NCBI RefSeq assembly: GCF_017168195.1
Contig: NZ_JADNYL010000004.1
Span: forward strand, 248,001-312,000
DNA from: Thalassotalea sp. G2M2-11
GTDB lineage: Bacteria; Pseudomonadota; Gammaproteobacteria; Enterobacterales; Alteromonadaceae
DNA: 64,000 nt
Reading direction: 5' to 3'
A program made the position numbers and the translations under genes. The notes below the pieces were generated by a model that was given only the letters and a program-made list of their open reading frames with translations, ran no database searches and was not told where the DNA came from. This document shows, piece by piece, positions 55,709-63,771 of this stretch. Numbering within the stretch: position 1 is the stretch's first letter; every line of letters starts with the position of its first letter.

Positions 55709-56849
55709 TAAATTTTACCAATAAGCCAGCCAATGCAAAGCCCAGTACCAACACCACCATAGGTGTTTTGTATTGCTTTAATAAGAACAAACCTACTATC
55801 ACAATAGCCATATCAACTTGATTAACAACGGCTGATTGGAACACTGGCACATAAAGCGCAGATAAAAGTAAGCCAACCACTGCGGCATTGACGGCTTGAA
55901 TAGCACCCGCTAGACGAGGTATTTGTGCGATACCTTGCCAATGCTTTAAAAAGGTCAACATCAATAAAAAACCGGGTAAAAATATGGCTAACGTTGCAAT
56001 TAAGGCGCCTAATACTGGAAAGCTGGGCGATAAATGAAAGCCTAAAAAAGTGGCTAAGGTAAACATTGGGCCTGGTACTGCTTGCGCGGCGGCGTAACCC
56101 GTTAGAAAAGTGTCGGTTGAAATAGAGTGTGCAAGTAAATTTTGCAGTAAGGGTAACACCACATGACCACCGCCAAACACTAAGCTTCCTGCTTGATAAA
56201 AATCTGAGGCGAGCTGCCATTGTGAAGATACTTGCGCCAAACTTGGCAGTAAAACTAACAAGGTAATGAAGCCGATTAAGGGCAGCCAAGCTATTTGTAT
56301 TTTTGAAGGTGATATTATCTCTTGATTAGTGAGATACTTAATACCGATAAATGCGGCAGCAACTAGTACTAACATTTGCATTAAAATACCGCCAAATAAC
56401 AATAGCACCATTGCAGAAAAAATAGCGATTGCCCGAGTTATTTTATCGCGACAAAAGCTTTGATACATAGAGAACACAGCATCTGCAACTACCACTACGG
56501 CTAATAATTTTAATCCGTGGGTGATGGCATAAAAATAAGTGTTATCAACTAATTGGTAACTCAGGCTCGCTAATAAAATCATGAGGATCACTGATGGCAA
56601 GGTAAAGGCAAAAAACGCCGTTAATGCCCCCGCTAATCCCGCTTTTTTATAGCCAAGAGCAAAGCCTACTTGGCTAGAGCCTGGCCCAGGTAAAAATTGG
56701 CTTAACGCGACAATTTGCCCATATTCTTCTTGGCTGAACCATTTTAACTGTTGAATAAATTTTTGATGAAAATAACCAATATGTGCTGCAGGCCCGCCAA
56801 AGCTAATGCAGCCTAACCAAAAAAAGTGTTTAAAGATTGATACAATCAT
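55704..56849 (-). CDS. chrA: chromate transporter family protein (long ChrA)
   Basis: A 381-aa inner-membrane protein of the CHR family with both homologous halves. N-terminal LGCISFGGPAAHIGYFHQKF, QFLPGPGSSQVGFALGY in the first half and SLVFGGGHVVLPLL with AAQAVPGPMFTLATFLG in the second, about ten membrane helices. The family exports chromate or sulfate by proton exchange; chromate resistance is not certain from sequence alone. I start at the ATG at 56847-56849 (MIVSIFKHFFWLG); a TTG nine codons upstream has no homology support. The gene ends inside a terminator shared with engB. Confidence 0.9.
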   Translation of the reverse strand: MIVSIFKHFFWLGCISFGGPAAHIGYFHQKFIQQLKWFSQEEYGQIVALSQFLPGPGSSQVGFALGYKKAGLAGALTAFFAFTLPSVILMILLASLSYQLVDNTYFYAITHGLKLLAVVVVADAVFSMYQSFCRDKITRAIAIFSAMVLLLFGGILMQMLVLVAAAFIGIKYLTNQEIISPSKIQIAWLPLIGFITLLVLLPSLAQVSSQWQLASDFYQAGSLVFGGGHVVLPLLQNLLAHSISTDTFLTGYAAAQAVPGPMFTLATFLGFHLSPSFPVLGALIATLAIFLPGFLLMLTFLKHWQGIAQIPRLAGAIQAVNAAVVGLLLSALYVPVFQSAVVNQVDMAIVIVGLFLLKQYKTPMVVLVLGFALAGLLVKFT

Positions 56850-57092
56850 ATTGTTTGTTGAGGTGGTCAATGACAATCATGCTATTTTCAATGGAAGCGC
56901 TGTGCTAGTCAAAATAAGTTTTCATGACACTACCAAGCAAGCTTTGATGTAGACCGTAAAAATGTCAGCTTTATTATTTATTGCTTTGCTTTTAATCGTT
57001 AAATTGATACAAGAATAATCAATTTTTCTATTTTATTCATCCTGAATAAAAAGTAGACGCAGCTAATATTTGAAGTAAGAAAAGAGGTTCTA

Positions 57093-57476
57093 ATGAAAAA
57101 GTTTTGCTATGCATTAATAGTTAGTTTAACCAGCATTTTGGCGATCTCCGGTTGCAGTAAAGTGGTTAATATTGAATTAGCGCCTGAGGTAAAAGTATTC
57201 CTCAGTGATGACAGAGATAAAACCATTTATTTAACTTCAGCCGATCAAGCATACCAAACATTGAATGCATGGCTCAAAAGTCATCAAGATGGTTGGTATC
57301 CAACATCTGGCACATATTCAGGGGGCATTTATGTACGTTCTGGTGACAAAGGTATTCAGGTAACAGAACGACGAGTGATTATCTATTCAACCGAAAAAGC
57401 AAAACCTCAAGCGATATTTGTGCAAGAAATTAATAACAGTGATTTACTGGTTGTAAAGAACATCGGTAAACAATAA
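57093..57476 (+). CDS. small lipoprotein of unknown function
   Basis: A 127-aa predicted lipoprotein: MKKFCYALIVSLTSILAISGC with lipobox ISGC at residue 21, then a beta-rich domain (KTIYLTSADQAYQTLNAWLK..., RVIIYSTEKAKPQAIFVQEI). I do not recognise the family; Alteromonadales often carry similar short lipoproteins. AAGAGG lies nine bases before the ATG. Alone in its transcription unit. Confidence 0.8.
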   Translation: MKKFCYALIVSLTSILAISGCSKVVNIELAPEVKVFLSDDRDKTIYLTSADQAYQTLNAWLKSHQDGWYPTSGTYSGGIYVRSGDKGIQVTERRVIIYSTEKAKPQAIFVQEINNSDLLVVKNIGKQ

Positions 57477-57494
57477 CACGGCTGTTTTTTGGGT

Positions 57495-57525
57495 AAAAAA
57501 AAAGCCGAAGATAAAATCTTCGGCT
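57495..57525 (-). terminator. hairpin with T run (minus strand)
   Basis: AGCCGAAGAT-AAA-ATCTTCGGCT (57503-57525) with a T run on the minus strand (A run at 57495-57503). For the plus-strand lipoprotein it is a hairpin 26 bases past the stop without Ts; on the minus strand it is a full terminator, 340 bases after the ClpP-like gene. Small hairpins AGCTTT-GGGG-AAAGCT (57528-57543) and TAGAGT-AACA-ACTCTA (57595-57610) follow. I see no gene in 57526-57866. Confidence 0.6.
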
Positions 57526-57866
57526 GGATAGCTTTGGGGAAAGCTAGAATATAAAATTATTACAACAGGCGTTCGCTAAGGAACAATTGCATTATAGAGT
57601 AACAACTCTACAAAAGTAAAGTGTTTACTCTAAAAAAATTAAAAAAAGGTCGGATGAGTGGTTTATGGTTATGTATTGATCTGTAACTGAGCATAATGCT
57701 TGAGATTATTTCATCAATTGAGTTAGTACTGCTCTGGCTTTGAGAGTAGCTCAAAATTGAGTTTTTCGCTTTTTCAGTCACATTATCTGGGATTCAGTCA
57801 TTAATTATAATATCTATCTAACGAATTTTATCAGTTTCAGAAACTCAACTAAAATTTCGGTACTTA

Positions 57867-59597
57867 TTAAGACTCTGTTCGATAAAAACTTCTTAACAAA
57901 GATCCTGCCTTCTCCAAAGGTAATGCGTTAATTTCCTTATTGAGCATTATACCTACTGTACATAACTTCTCAGGATCTTCGCGATATTTAGATGGATTGC
58001 TAAGAACGTCTCCGTATGAACTATCTACTGCTATCATTTTGTCAACAACACCCGTGATGATCGCTGTTTGTTCTTCTTTATCTACAATATAATTGTCAGG
58101 CGATAATGATTTAATTAATGAATTAAAAGCAATGGTCTCTTTTTCACTTATTTCTGAAGGTATTATAGTAGGTATATCATTAGTAATATTAACTTCGAAC
58201 ACTTCTGGATAAGTATAAGCAGCGCATTTAGCAGGGTAATCGTTCTTCAAATATTCCATCTGTACTATTTGAGATTCGATATATTGAATGACTTCCTCAT
58301 CCCCACCCAATTGCATATAGTGATTTAGCCTTTCAATATAAAGGTAATGGTTAACACCAGTAGTAAGGGTATTTAATGGTGTTCCATCTTTTATTGCTGT
58401 AACCATCTTTTGTCTTACAACGTTATACCCTTCTTTATCAAATTGGTTGAGGCTTTGATAAACTTCATGCTTTTGTAACTCTTGGTCAATTGTTGTGGGG
58501 TTTTGCCAATCGCTAACTCCGCTATGAGCATAGTTTCCCGAATCTACCACTTTATCAATAACACCAGCTTTAATAAGCTCGTCAGTTGATGGAGTCCACA
58601 CATCCTCAGAACTTATTTTCGATACTTTTTTAACAAACCACGATGGGACTTTGGCTTCTTCAAGTTGGGAAAGTAAGGACTTGTTCAATTCTTCAACGTC
58701 ACTACCTGAAACACCTCCAAACGAAGCACTGTGAAATCCTAATTTGGCAGAATCTCCTAACAACTTTTCTTTTCCAGCTAGAAATACTATAGGACAAGCA
58801 GATAAACACTGCGTCTTGCTATATGTTATCAACTTATTCTGCTTCACTAATATAGCTAGCTTTTTAGCTTCCGCTATACGCCCACCCTGACTATTTAAAT
58901 GAATTATTCTAATCGAAGGGTTATTAACTAATACTTGAGACAGGCGGTTAGATGCGCCAAATTCAAGTCCTCCCTGAAGTTCTACTTCTGTACCCTGATT
59001 CATTACACGGATAGATAATGGTGGCAACTTTGATTCTCCAATTATAAGTTTGCCACTTTCTAAAATGAAAGGAATTCCAGTTTGATTCATATCATAGCAA
59101 TATCGACCAATACCAATCAGAACCATTAGTTTAGCTATCATTGCCCAGCCAGAGGAGCCGCCTCTGGTGGTATGCTTATCAGCAGAGCGATAAAGCCCAA
59201 CCAACTGCCATATAGATACGCCAGTTATTACCACATAAAATGCAATAATAAGCAGTCCTCTAACTGTGGAAGAAGCATCACTATCAGCCAAGTATTGAAA
59301 TAATGGGGGTGTGATAAACAAGAGTGCTAGACCAATAGCAAATACATTAACCCAATAGCTAAGATCCAATGGTAAGAGTCCTTTCCAATGCAACTTAAAC
59401 CAATTTCCATCAGGTGCTTGGTATTCGCTTATATCTTTATAAGAATCGTGCTCTATAAACTCTTTGTCTGAAATCAAACGGGATTCGATTTCTTTCTTTA
59501 GTTTTTTCGCTCGTTCTGGATAAGCTTCTTTATTGATATGACAATACGTTTCTTGAAGCTCGTTGAGTGTATAACTCTTATAATCTGGTTCTTCCAA
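57867..59597 (-). CDS. membrane-anchored ClpP-fold (COG3904-like) protease candidate
   Basis: A 576-aa protein. An N-terminal soluble segment (YTLNELQETYCHINKEAYPER, a common short motif in membrane proteins of this group) is followed by three membrane helices (about 82-98, 113-132, 151-166). Then comes a ClpP/crotonase-fold domain: IIHLNSQGGRIAEAKKLA, a candidate nucleophile S266 in TQCLSACPIVFLAG and a His at 289 in KLGFHSASFGG. The 270-residue C-terminal helical region is unrecognised. Start TTG at 59595-59597 with AAGGA eight bases upstream; a TTG at 59657 is poorer. Could cleave membrane or periplasmic proteins. Divergent from the DUF2167 gene. Confidence 0.78.
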   Translation of the reverse strand: MEEPDYKSYTLNELQETYCHINKEAYPERAKKLKKEIESRLISDKEFIEHDSYKDISEYQAPDGNWFKLHWKGLLPLDLSYWVNVFAIGLALLFITPPLFQYLADSDASSTVRGLLIIAFYVVITGVSIWQLVGLYRSADKHTTRGGSSGWAMIAKLMVLIGIGRYCYDMNQTGIPFILESGKLIIGESKLPPLSIRVMNQGTEVELQGGLEFGASNRLSQVLVNNPSIRIIHLNSQGGRIAEAKKLAILVKQNKLITYSKTQCLSACPIVFLAGKEKLLGDSAKLGFHSASFGGVSGSDVEELNKSLLSQLEEAKVPSWFVKKVSKISSEDVWTPSTDELIKAGVIDKVVDSGNYAHSGVSDWQNPTTIDQELQKHEVYQSLNQFDKEGYNVVRQKMVTAIKDGTPLNTLTTGVNHYLYIERLNHYMQLGGDEEVIQYIESQIVQMEYLKNDYPAKCAAYTYPEVFEVNITNDIPTIIPSEISEKETIAFNSLIKSLSPDNYIVDKEEQTAIITGVVDKMIAVDSSYGDVLSNPSKYREDPEKLCTVGIMLNKEINALPLEKAGSLLRSFYRTES

Positions 59598-59717
59598 AAA
59601 TGAAATCCTTTTACTTAATTTTTGAGGCTCGTTTAATCTATTGATTATCAATAGCAAACAGTAACTTTACTTGATATATTGATAAACATAAAACGATAAT
59701 ATAAACAAAGGATTGTT

Positions 59718-60593
59718 ATGAAAATACTTACCCTCATATTTGCCATTTTTGCAGCACAAGTAAGTGCCAGTCAAGAAGAAGTGATTTCCAAATTACAAAC
59801 CCTTAACTGGAAACAAGAGCCTACTACTTACTCTATCGCTGATGATAAAGCGACTGTTACTACGACAGAAAATGACTTTTTAGTTGTTGGAGAAGAGGCA
59901 AGCAAATATATGTTTATTGTTCAGGGACATAAAAACCATAAGCCTGATGCAGCAATACTTAGAGTAGATGGGCCAGAAGTAGACTCACAAGTAATTTATA
60001 CCATAAATAAGGTTGGCTACCTAACTCAAGATGATTGGGCTGAAAACATCGACAAAGATAAGATGTTAGAAGAGATCAAAGAGGGAACCATCGAAACTAA
60101 CAAGCAACGAGGTGAGGGATATTTAGACATTTTTGTTGACTCATGGGCACAAGAGCCATTCCTAGACAAAGAAAATAACACCGTATATTGGGCTATTGCT
60201 GGGCATGATGAAGAAAACAGTAAATTTATTAATGCCAAGGCATTAAAACTTGGTCGAGAAGGTTATACAGAAATACTTTGGATTGGCTCTCCCAGCCAAT
60301 TTACAAGTTCTGAAGTCGTCCTTGAACCTATAATAGCCAATTATGCTTATAACGAAGGATTCCAATACGCTGATTACATTCCGGGACAAGACAGTGTAGC
60401 GGCAGCAGGTGTTGGTGCATTGGTATATAAACTCGCTACTGGCAAAGCAGCAGCAAAAGCTGGAATCCTAGCTGCGGCAGCTATTTTTGCTAAAAAATTC
60501 TGGTTTATTATCTTCCTTCCATTTGTATATGGCTGGAAGTGGATAAAGAAAAAATTTTCAAAAGATTCAGAGTTAAAAGACAAGGAAAACTAA
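59718..60593 (+). CDS. DUF2167 membrane-anchored protein
   Basis: A 291-aa exported protein of the DUF2167 (COG4714) family, function unknown. Signal peptide (MKILTLIFAIFAAQVSA), periplasmic domain with GYLTQDDWAENID, GYLDIFVDSWAQEPFLDKENNTVYWAIAG and NYAYNEGFQYADYIPGQD, and at the C-terminus an Ala/Gly-rich segment plus a membrane helix (FWFIIFLPFVYGWKWIKKKF). The family lies beside different membrane proteins and may be stress-linked. GGA precedes the ATG; the next gene begins directly after its stop. Confidence 0.88.
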   Translation: MKILTLIFAIFAAQVSASQEEVISKLQTLNWKQEPTTYSIADDKATVTTTENDFLVVGEEASKYMFIVQGHKNHKPDAAILRVDGPEVDSQVIYTINKVGYLTQDDWAENIDKDKMLEEIKEGTIETNKQRGEGYLDIFVDSWAQEPFLDKENNTVYWAIAGHDEENSKFINAKALKLGREGYTEILWIGSPSQFTSSEVVLEPIIANYAYNEGFQYADYIPGQDSVAAAGVGALVYKLATGKAAAKAGILAAAAIFAKKFWFIIFLPFVYGWKWIKKKFSKDSELKDKEN

Positions 60594-60947
60594 ATGGATT
60601 TGTTAATGCACCCAACAGCAATTACGCTGTTCTACTTTTTAGGTATGCTAGTTGTAGGAAGTGCTATTCAGTGGACTTTTTTGATCAAATTGAAGAAACA
60701 TCATTCAGTGCAATGGGAACACGCTGGTAAGCCCACAATTTTTAATAATGGCGACCTTATCAAAGCATGGCCCACTACAAAGTATCTCTTAAGAAAATCA
60801 TATCTGGACTCAGGATCAAATGAAGGGATTAAATTTTGTAATTCTTACAGAACATCGATGATTTATGGGTACTTTTTAACTGCCAGCACCGTTCCATTAT
60901 TTCTAATTAGTATGCTTATATTTGGTTGGCCACCTAGTTGGGCTTAG
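60594..60947 (+). CDS. small membrane protein, UspB-like in outline
   Basis: A 117-aa protein with two membrane segments, one at each end (ITLFYFLGMLVVGSAIQWTFLI; MIYGYFLTASTVPLFLISMLIFG), and a short soluble middle with KLKKHHSVQWEHAGKP and KYLLRKSYLD. The outline resembles universal stress protein B, but I could not confirm it. AAGGA overlaps the end of the DUF2167 gene and the ATG follows its stop with no gap. Its TAG lies inside the attC-like repeat at 60943. Confidence 0.65.
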   Translation: MDLLMHPTAITLFYFLGMLVVGSAIQWTFLIKLKKHHSVQWEHAGKPTIFNNGDLIKAWPTTKYLLRKSYLDSGSNEGIKFCNSYRTSMIYGYFLTASTVPLFLISMLIFGWPPSWA

Positions 60948-60997
60948 TGCGCGATGTGGCTTATTTATATTTTTATTCCGCACATCATTTGTTAGGT
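60943..60997 (+). repeat. attC-like inverted repeat 1
   Basis: The left arm CTTAGTGCGCGATGTG (60943-60958) and right arm CACATCATTTGTTAGG (60981-60996) are collinear: nine Watson-Crick pairs, five G-T pairs, two mismatches. The right end GTTAGGT (60991-60997) matches the integron core site GTTRRRY. The preceding gene's stop codon lies in the left arm, as in gene cassettes. The left end (GCTTAGT) deviates from RYYYAAC. Confidence 0.4.
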
Positions 60998-61013
60998 AAA
61001 TACGGAGAGTTAG

Positions 61014-61361
61014 GTGATTGGTTTAGTTTTAGCTTCAGTAATTTTATATTTAATTATTTATCGAATAGTTGAAGATAAAGTATCTGTAAATTTTAAGGAT
61101 GTATTCTTATTCGTTGCTTTGCCGTGCATTATTCTAATTTCGTTGCGCTTTTTGCTAAAGGCTGTTGAATTAAGCGCACTAAATAGTTTGATATTATTGT
61201 TATCCGCACTTGCATTATCAGTTATTTATGTCTTTTTTAAATCAAAAGCTAAATTCAGGCTATCAACTGTTCAGGCCACGGGGGTTTCAACAGCCTTTTT
61301 CTTAAGTATCTGGTTTTCAGAGATATTGCATGGTTATCTAATGATGATAATGTTTACCTAA
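61014..61361 (+). CDS. hypothetical membrane protein in cassette-like setting
   Basis: A 115-aa hydrophobic protein with four predicted membrane helices (GLVLASVILYLIIYRIV; VFLFVALPCIILISLRFLL; LNSLILLLSALALSVIYVFF; GVSTAFFLSIWFSEIL). No family recognised. It starts at a GTG (61014) with GGAGAG seven bases upstream. It fits between two attC-like sites, and its TAA (61359-61361) is embedded in the left arm of the second, the classic layout of an integron gene cassette. Confidence 0.6.
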   Translation: MIGLVLASVILYLIIYRIVEDKVSVNFKDVFLFVALPCIILISLRFLLKAVELSALNSLILLLSALALSVIYVFFKSKAKFRLSTVQATGVSTAFFLSIWFSEILHGYLMMIMFT

Positions 61362-61495
61362 CAAGACTATGGCGTTGAATGTCTGTTTCTGGCACTGTGA
61401 TCTTCCCCTGAACAACTAGACTCTTTTATTTTGAATTTAAGACATCTATACAGATTAGAGAAATAAAGACTCTATTGCATATATGTCTGTTAGGG
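61356..61495 (+). repeat. attC-like inverted repeat 2
   Basis: ACCTAAC (61356-61362, fits RYYYAAC) and GTTAGGG (61489-61495, fits GTTRRR but not the final Y). The arms pair CCTAACA with TGTTAGG, then one unpaired A (61364), then GAC with GTC (61485-61487), then TATG with CATA across a 3-base bulge. A single extrahelical base and 140-bp span are features of attC sites. The remaining 150 bases to the next gene are empty. Confidence 0.45.
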
Positions 61496-61649
61496 AGATG
61501 TTATCCCACATTTTTAAATACTTGTGTTGATGGTTGATCAATTAGCTGTGAAGCGTTAACTAAAAAATCAATATTGCCTTTTAATCCGCAGAAAGTCTAT
61601 TTGCGTGATATGGATGATTCAGATCACTGTAACAAATTCACTAGGAGTT

Positions 61650-62033
61650 TTACTCATTTTTTAATGATTTAATAAATATTACCTTCATTAAAATCATGCC
61701 TGTTAACACGGCTAATGACGACAGTGCGAGTAGTGGGTCAATTGTTTCCAAAGACACAAATTTACCGTAATACAAAAACAGCCCAACAACAACGCCTACC
61801 GTTCCTATCTGGTGAATGTAGAATTGCGCTAATGACAGTTTTGACACTAGGTTGTTCAACCATAATTTATGGCAAAGCCCATAAATAAAAGACACCACAA
61901 AGCCGATAAGTAAAATATGTGCGTGGGTGACTAATTGGCCGTGATCTTTCGAGGCGGCCATAAATATGCCTAGAGACATGCCAACAATGGCGTAACCCAA
62001 AGCCGTGAGTATAAATTTTTTATCCACTGTCAT
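61650..62033 (-). CDS. small four-helix membrane protein with THAH motif
   Basis: A 127-aa inner-membrane protein with four predicted helices. A conserved THAHILLIGFV near residue 36 and QFYIHQIG near 70 put several histidines in the membrane, a layout of the short haem-copper-oxidase-like or NnrS-like proteins often labelled cytochrome c oxidase subunit-I-like. I suspect haem or metal binding but cannot show it. TAAGGAG precedes the ATG. Divergent from the MerR regulator gene, so it may be that regulator's target. Confidence 0.75.
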   Translation of the reverse strand: MTVDKKFILTALGYAIVGMSLGIFMAASKDHGQLVTHAHILLIGFVVSFIYGLCHKLWLNNLVSKLSLAQFYIHQIGTVGVVVGLFLYYGKFVSLETIDPLLALSSLAVLTGMILMKVIFIKSLKNE

Positions 62034-62249
62034 TGCTCCTTATTATTTTCTATACCTATTGACTAATCTGCATAAACCTTACGTTTTAAGTGCTTGTTCA
62101 TTTTTGTTGGATATTATTTTTAAGGTTTGCAGTTTCATTTGGTTAGGCGATAAACATACGAATAAAGTGTAGTGCTGAACCACTGAAAGTGCCATTTATA
62201 GGTAGATTCATCATCGATGACATAAAATTATGAAAAGGTCATTAATCTG

Positions 62250-62280
62250 TTGACCCGTCTATAAGGCTAGGGTTCAAGAT
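62250..62280 (+). promoter_or_regulatory. MerR-type promoter with 19-bp spacer
   Basis: TTGACC (62250-62255) and CAAGAT (62275-62280) are separated by 19 bases, the over-long spacing that MerR regulators correct by DNA twisting. The spacer holds an imperfect dyad, ACCC...GGGT (62253-62256 and 62270-62273). It lies 30 bases before the merR ATG, so autoregulation is likely. Confidence 0.6.
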
Positions 62281-62310
62281 GCATTTTCGGTCAAACAATG
62301 GAGCATAGAT

Positions 62311-62820
62311 ATGCTAACTGTCACCCAAATCGCAAAACAGTTTGGCGTTTCACGTACAACTATTTTGTACTATGAAAAAGAAAACCTTTTGATGCCAGCG
62401 TACCGTTCTGAGAATGGATACCGTTGGTATGGTGAAAATGAGGTAAAACGCTTAGAAGCGATTACTTCCTATCGCTCGTTTGGGCTATCAGTGTCTAGTA
62501 TTCGTACCTTGTTGAACCGAAATGGAGAGTCTCAAACCCAGATATTGAAAGATCACTTTAATCAATTGGAAAGAGAAATCCAAAACTTACGTGCACAGCA
62601 AAAGGCTGTTGTCGTATTGCTTCAAGAACCAAACTTATTAGAGGAAAACATTGTGAATAAACAACGTTGGGTAGAAATCATGGTTGCCGCAGGATTCACT
62701 GAAACAGATATGGTCAAGTGGCATCAAAAATTTGAAGAACTAGAGCCAGTAGAGCATCAGAAATTTCTTGAATCATTAGGTATTACGAGCGAAGAAATTA
62801 CTCAGATCCGAGCGCTATAA
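62311..62820 (+). CDS. MerR family transcriptional regulator
   Basis: A 169-aa regulator. The winged helix-turn-helix is at the N-terminus (VTQIAKQFGVSRTTILYYEKENLLMPAYRSENGYRWYGENEVKRL), followed by the dimerisation coiled coil (about 80-105) and a short C-terminal effector domain with no Cys metal motif, so metal sensing is unlikely. The C-terminal region (WVEIMVAAGFTETDMVKWHQKFEELEP) resembles the TipAS-like or 'MerR plus acidic tail' proteins of this order. GGAG stands 9 bases before the ATG. Confidence 0.9.
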   Translation: MLTVTQIAKQFGVSRTTILYYEKENLLMPAYRSENGYRWYGENEVKRLEAITSYRSFGLSVSSIRTLLNRNGESQTQILKDHFNQLEREIQNLRAQQKAVVVLLQEPNLLEENIVNKQRWVEIMVAAGFTETDMVKWHQKFEELEPVEHQKFLESLGITSEEITQIRAL

Positions 62821-62923
62821 CAATCAAACAGCCTCATGGACGAGGCTATAAGGCATAAAAATACATGTTCTTTATATCTTCAAGTCAGCAATCGATACCG
62901 ACTCTACTCGTCTGATGAAACGA

Positions 62924-63568
62924 TTAACTTTGCGAATTGACTGACGAAATCTGCGCATTATTTGAAAGAAGATTCATAATGCGTTGTTTTTGATAGTCTT
63001 TCATATTCATATAGATAAAAAAGCTAAGCAGTAGAATAGTGATTAAGGAAATCATGACTGGTTTAAATAAGAAGGTAGCAAGTCGGCTAATTTGTACTTT
63101 TATCACGCTAGAAACGTGGATTTGTGCAGCACTTAGTTCATGTAAATAGTTGTAAAAACCTCGTCCGCGAATCGCATCAATTAATAAACCAAAAACAAAT
63201 GAGTAAAATATCGCACAGGTTATTGCTAAGCTCGTTGACGCCAACCCTATAGGCGAAAAGATGGTAAATATTACGCTGCCCAAAATAGCTAATGTGGCAC
63301 ATAACGTTTTAGTTGAATCGCTGAGCAGGCAAAATTGTGGAATATTATCTTTTTTCTCTAATGAAGCTTCATTGGCATACAGATCTGAGACTTTGATATT
63401 AAAAACTGCCGCTAACGCTTTTGCTGACTCTAAAGAAGATTTACCATCTTTTTCAAGCCGTTGTACGGTACGTAAACTAACGCCAGAAGATTCTGCGAGT
63501 TGTGATTGACTCCAAGCACGTTGTTGTCGTTCTGATTTTAATTTGTCTGTATCAAGTAACATAATCAT
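62924..63568 (-). CDS. XRE-family regulator with membrane C-terminus
   Basis: A 214-aa protein: HTH_3/XRE DNA-binding domain at residues 8-65 (RQQRAWSQSQLAESSGVSLRTVQRLEKDGKSSLESAKALAAVF), a short linker, then three predicted membrane helices (TLCATLAILGSVIFTIFSPIG; LAITCAIFYSFVFGLLIDA; MISLITILLLSFFIYM). Membrane-tied XRE regulators are known in proteobacteria but their signals are mostly unknown. AGGA is ten bases from the ATG. Convergent with merR. Confidence 0.85.
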   Translation of the reverse strand: MIMLLDTDKLKSERQQRAWSQSQLAESSGVSLRTVQRLEKDGKSSLESAKALAAVFNIKVSDLYANEASLEKKDNIPQFCLLSDSTKTLCATLAILGSVIFTIFSPIGLASTSLAITCAIFYSFVFGLLIDAIRGRGFYNYLHELSAAQIHVSSVIKVQISRLATFLFKPVMISLITILLLSFFIYMNMKDYQKQRIMNLLSNNAQISSVNSQS

Positions 63569-63771
63569 TTTAAGTTTTTCCTCAAATTAAGCAGCGCTCA
63601 ATATGAGGAAAGTACGGTTTAATGTAAACGTCGCAACAACGTCAGCAATGCGTCACCGATGTGACACTGTATGAAAATAAAGGGCTATCGGTTAGTAAAA
63701 ATATAGAAAGCCTGAAATTAGCCCATGTATTTTATGATAACTTTGCCATATGTTGTTAAGCAATAATCGAC

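Noticed and set aside
55704-56876. Long start (TTG at 56874-56876) for chrA
   Set aside because: The extra nine residues do not match ChrA N-termini and there is no ribosome site; the ATG at 56849 fits the family start.
59718-60593. DUF2167 gene as the first integron cassette
   Set aside because: No GTTRRRY core site or inverted repeat lies upstream of it or between it and the next gene, so only the later two genes fit a cassette layout.
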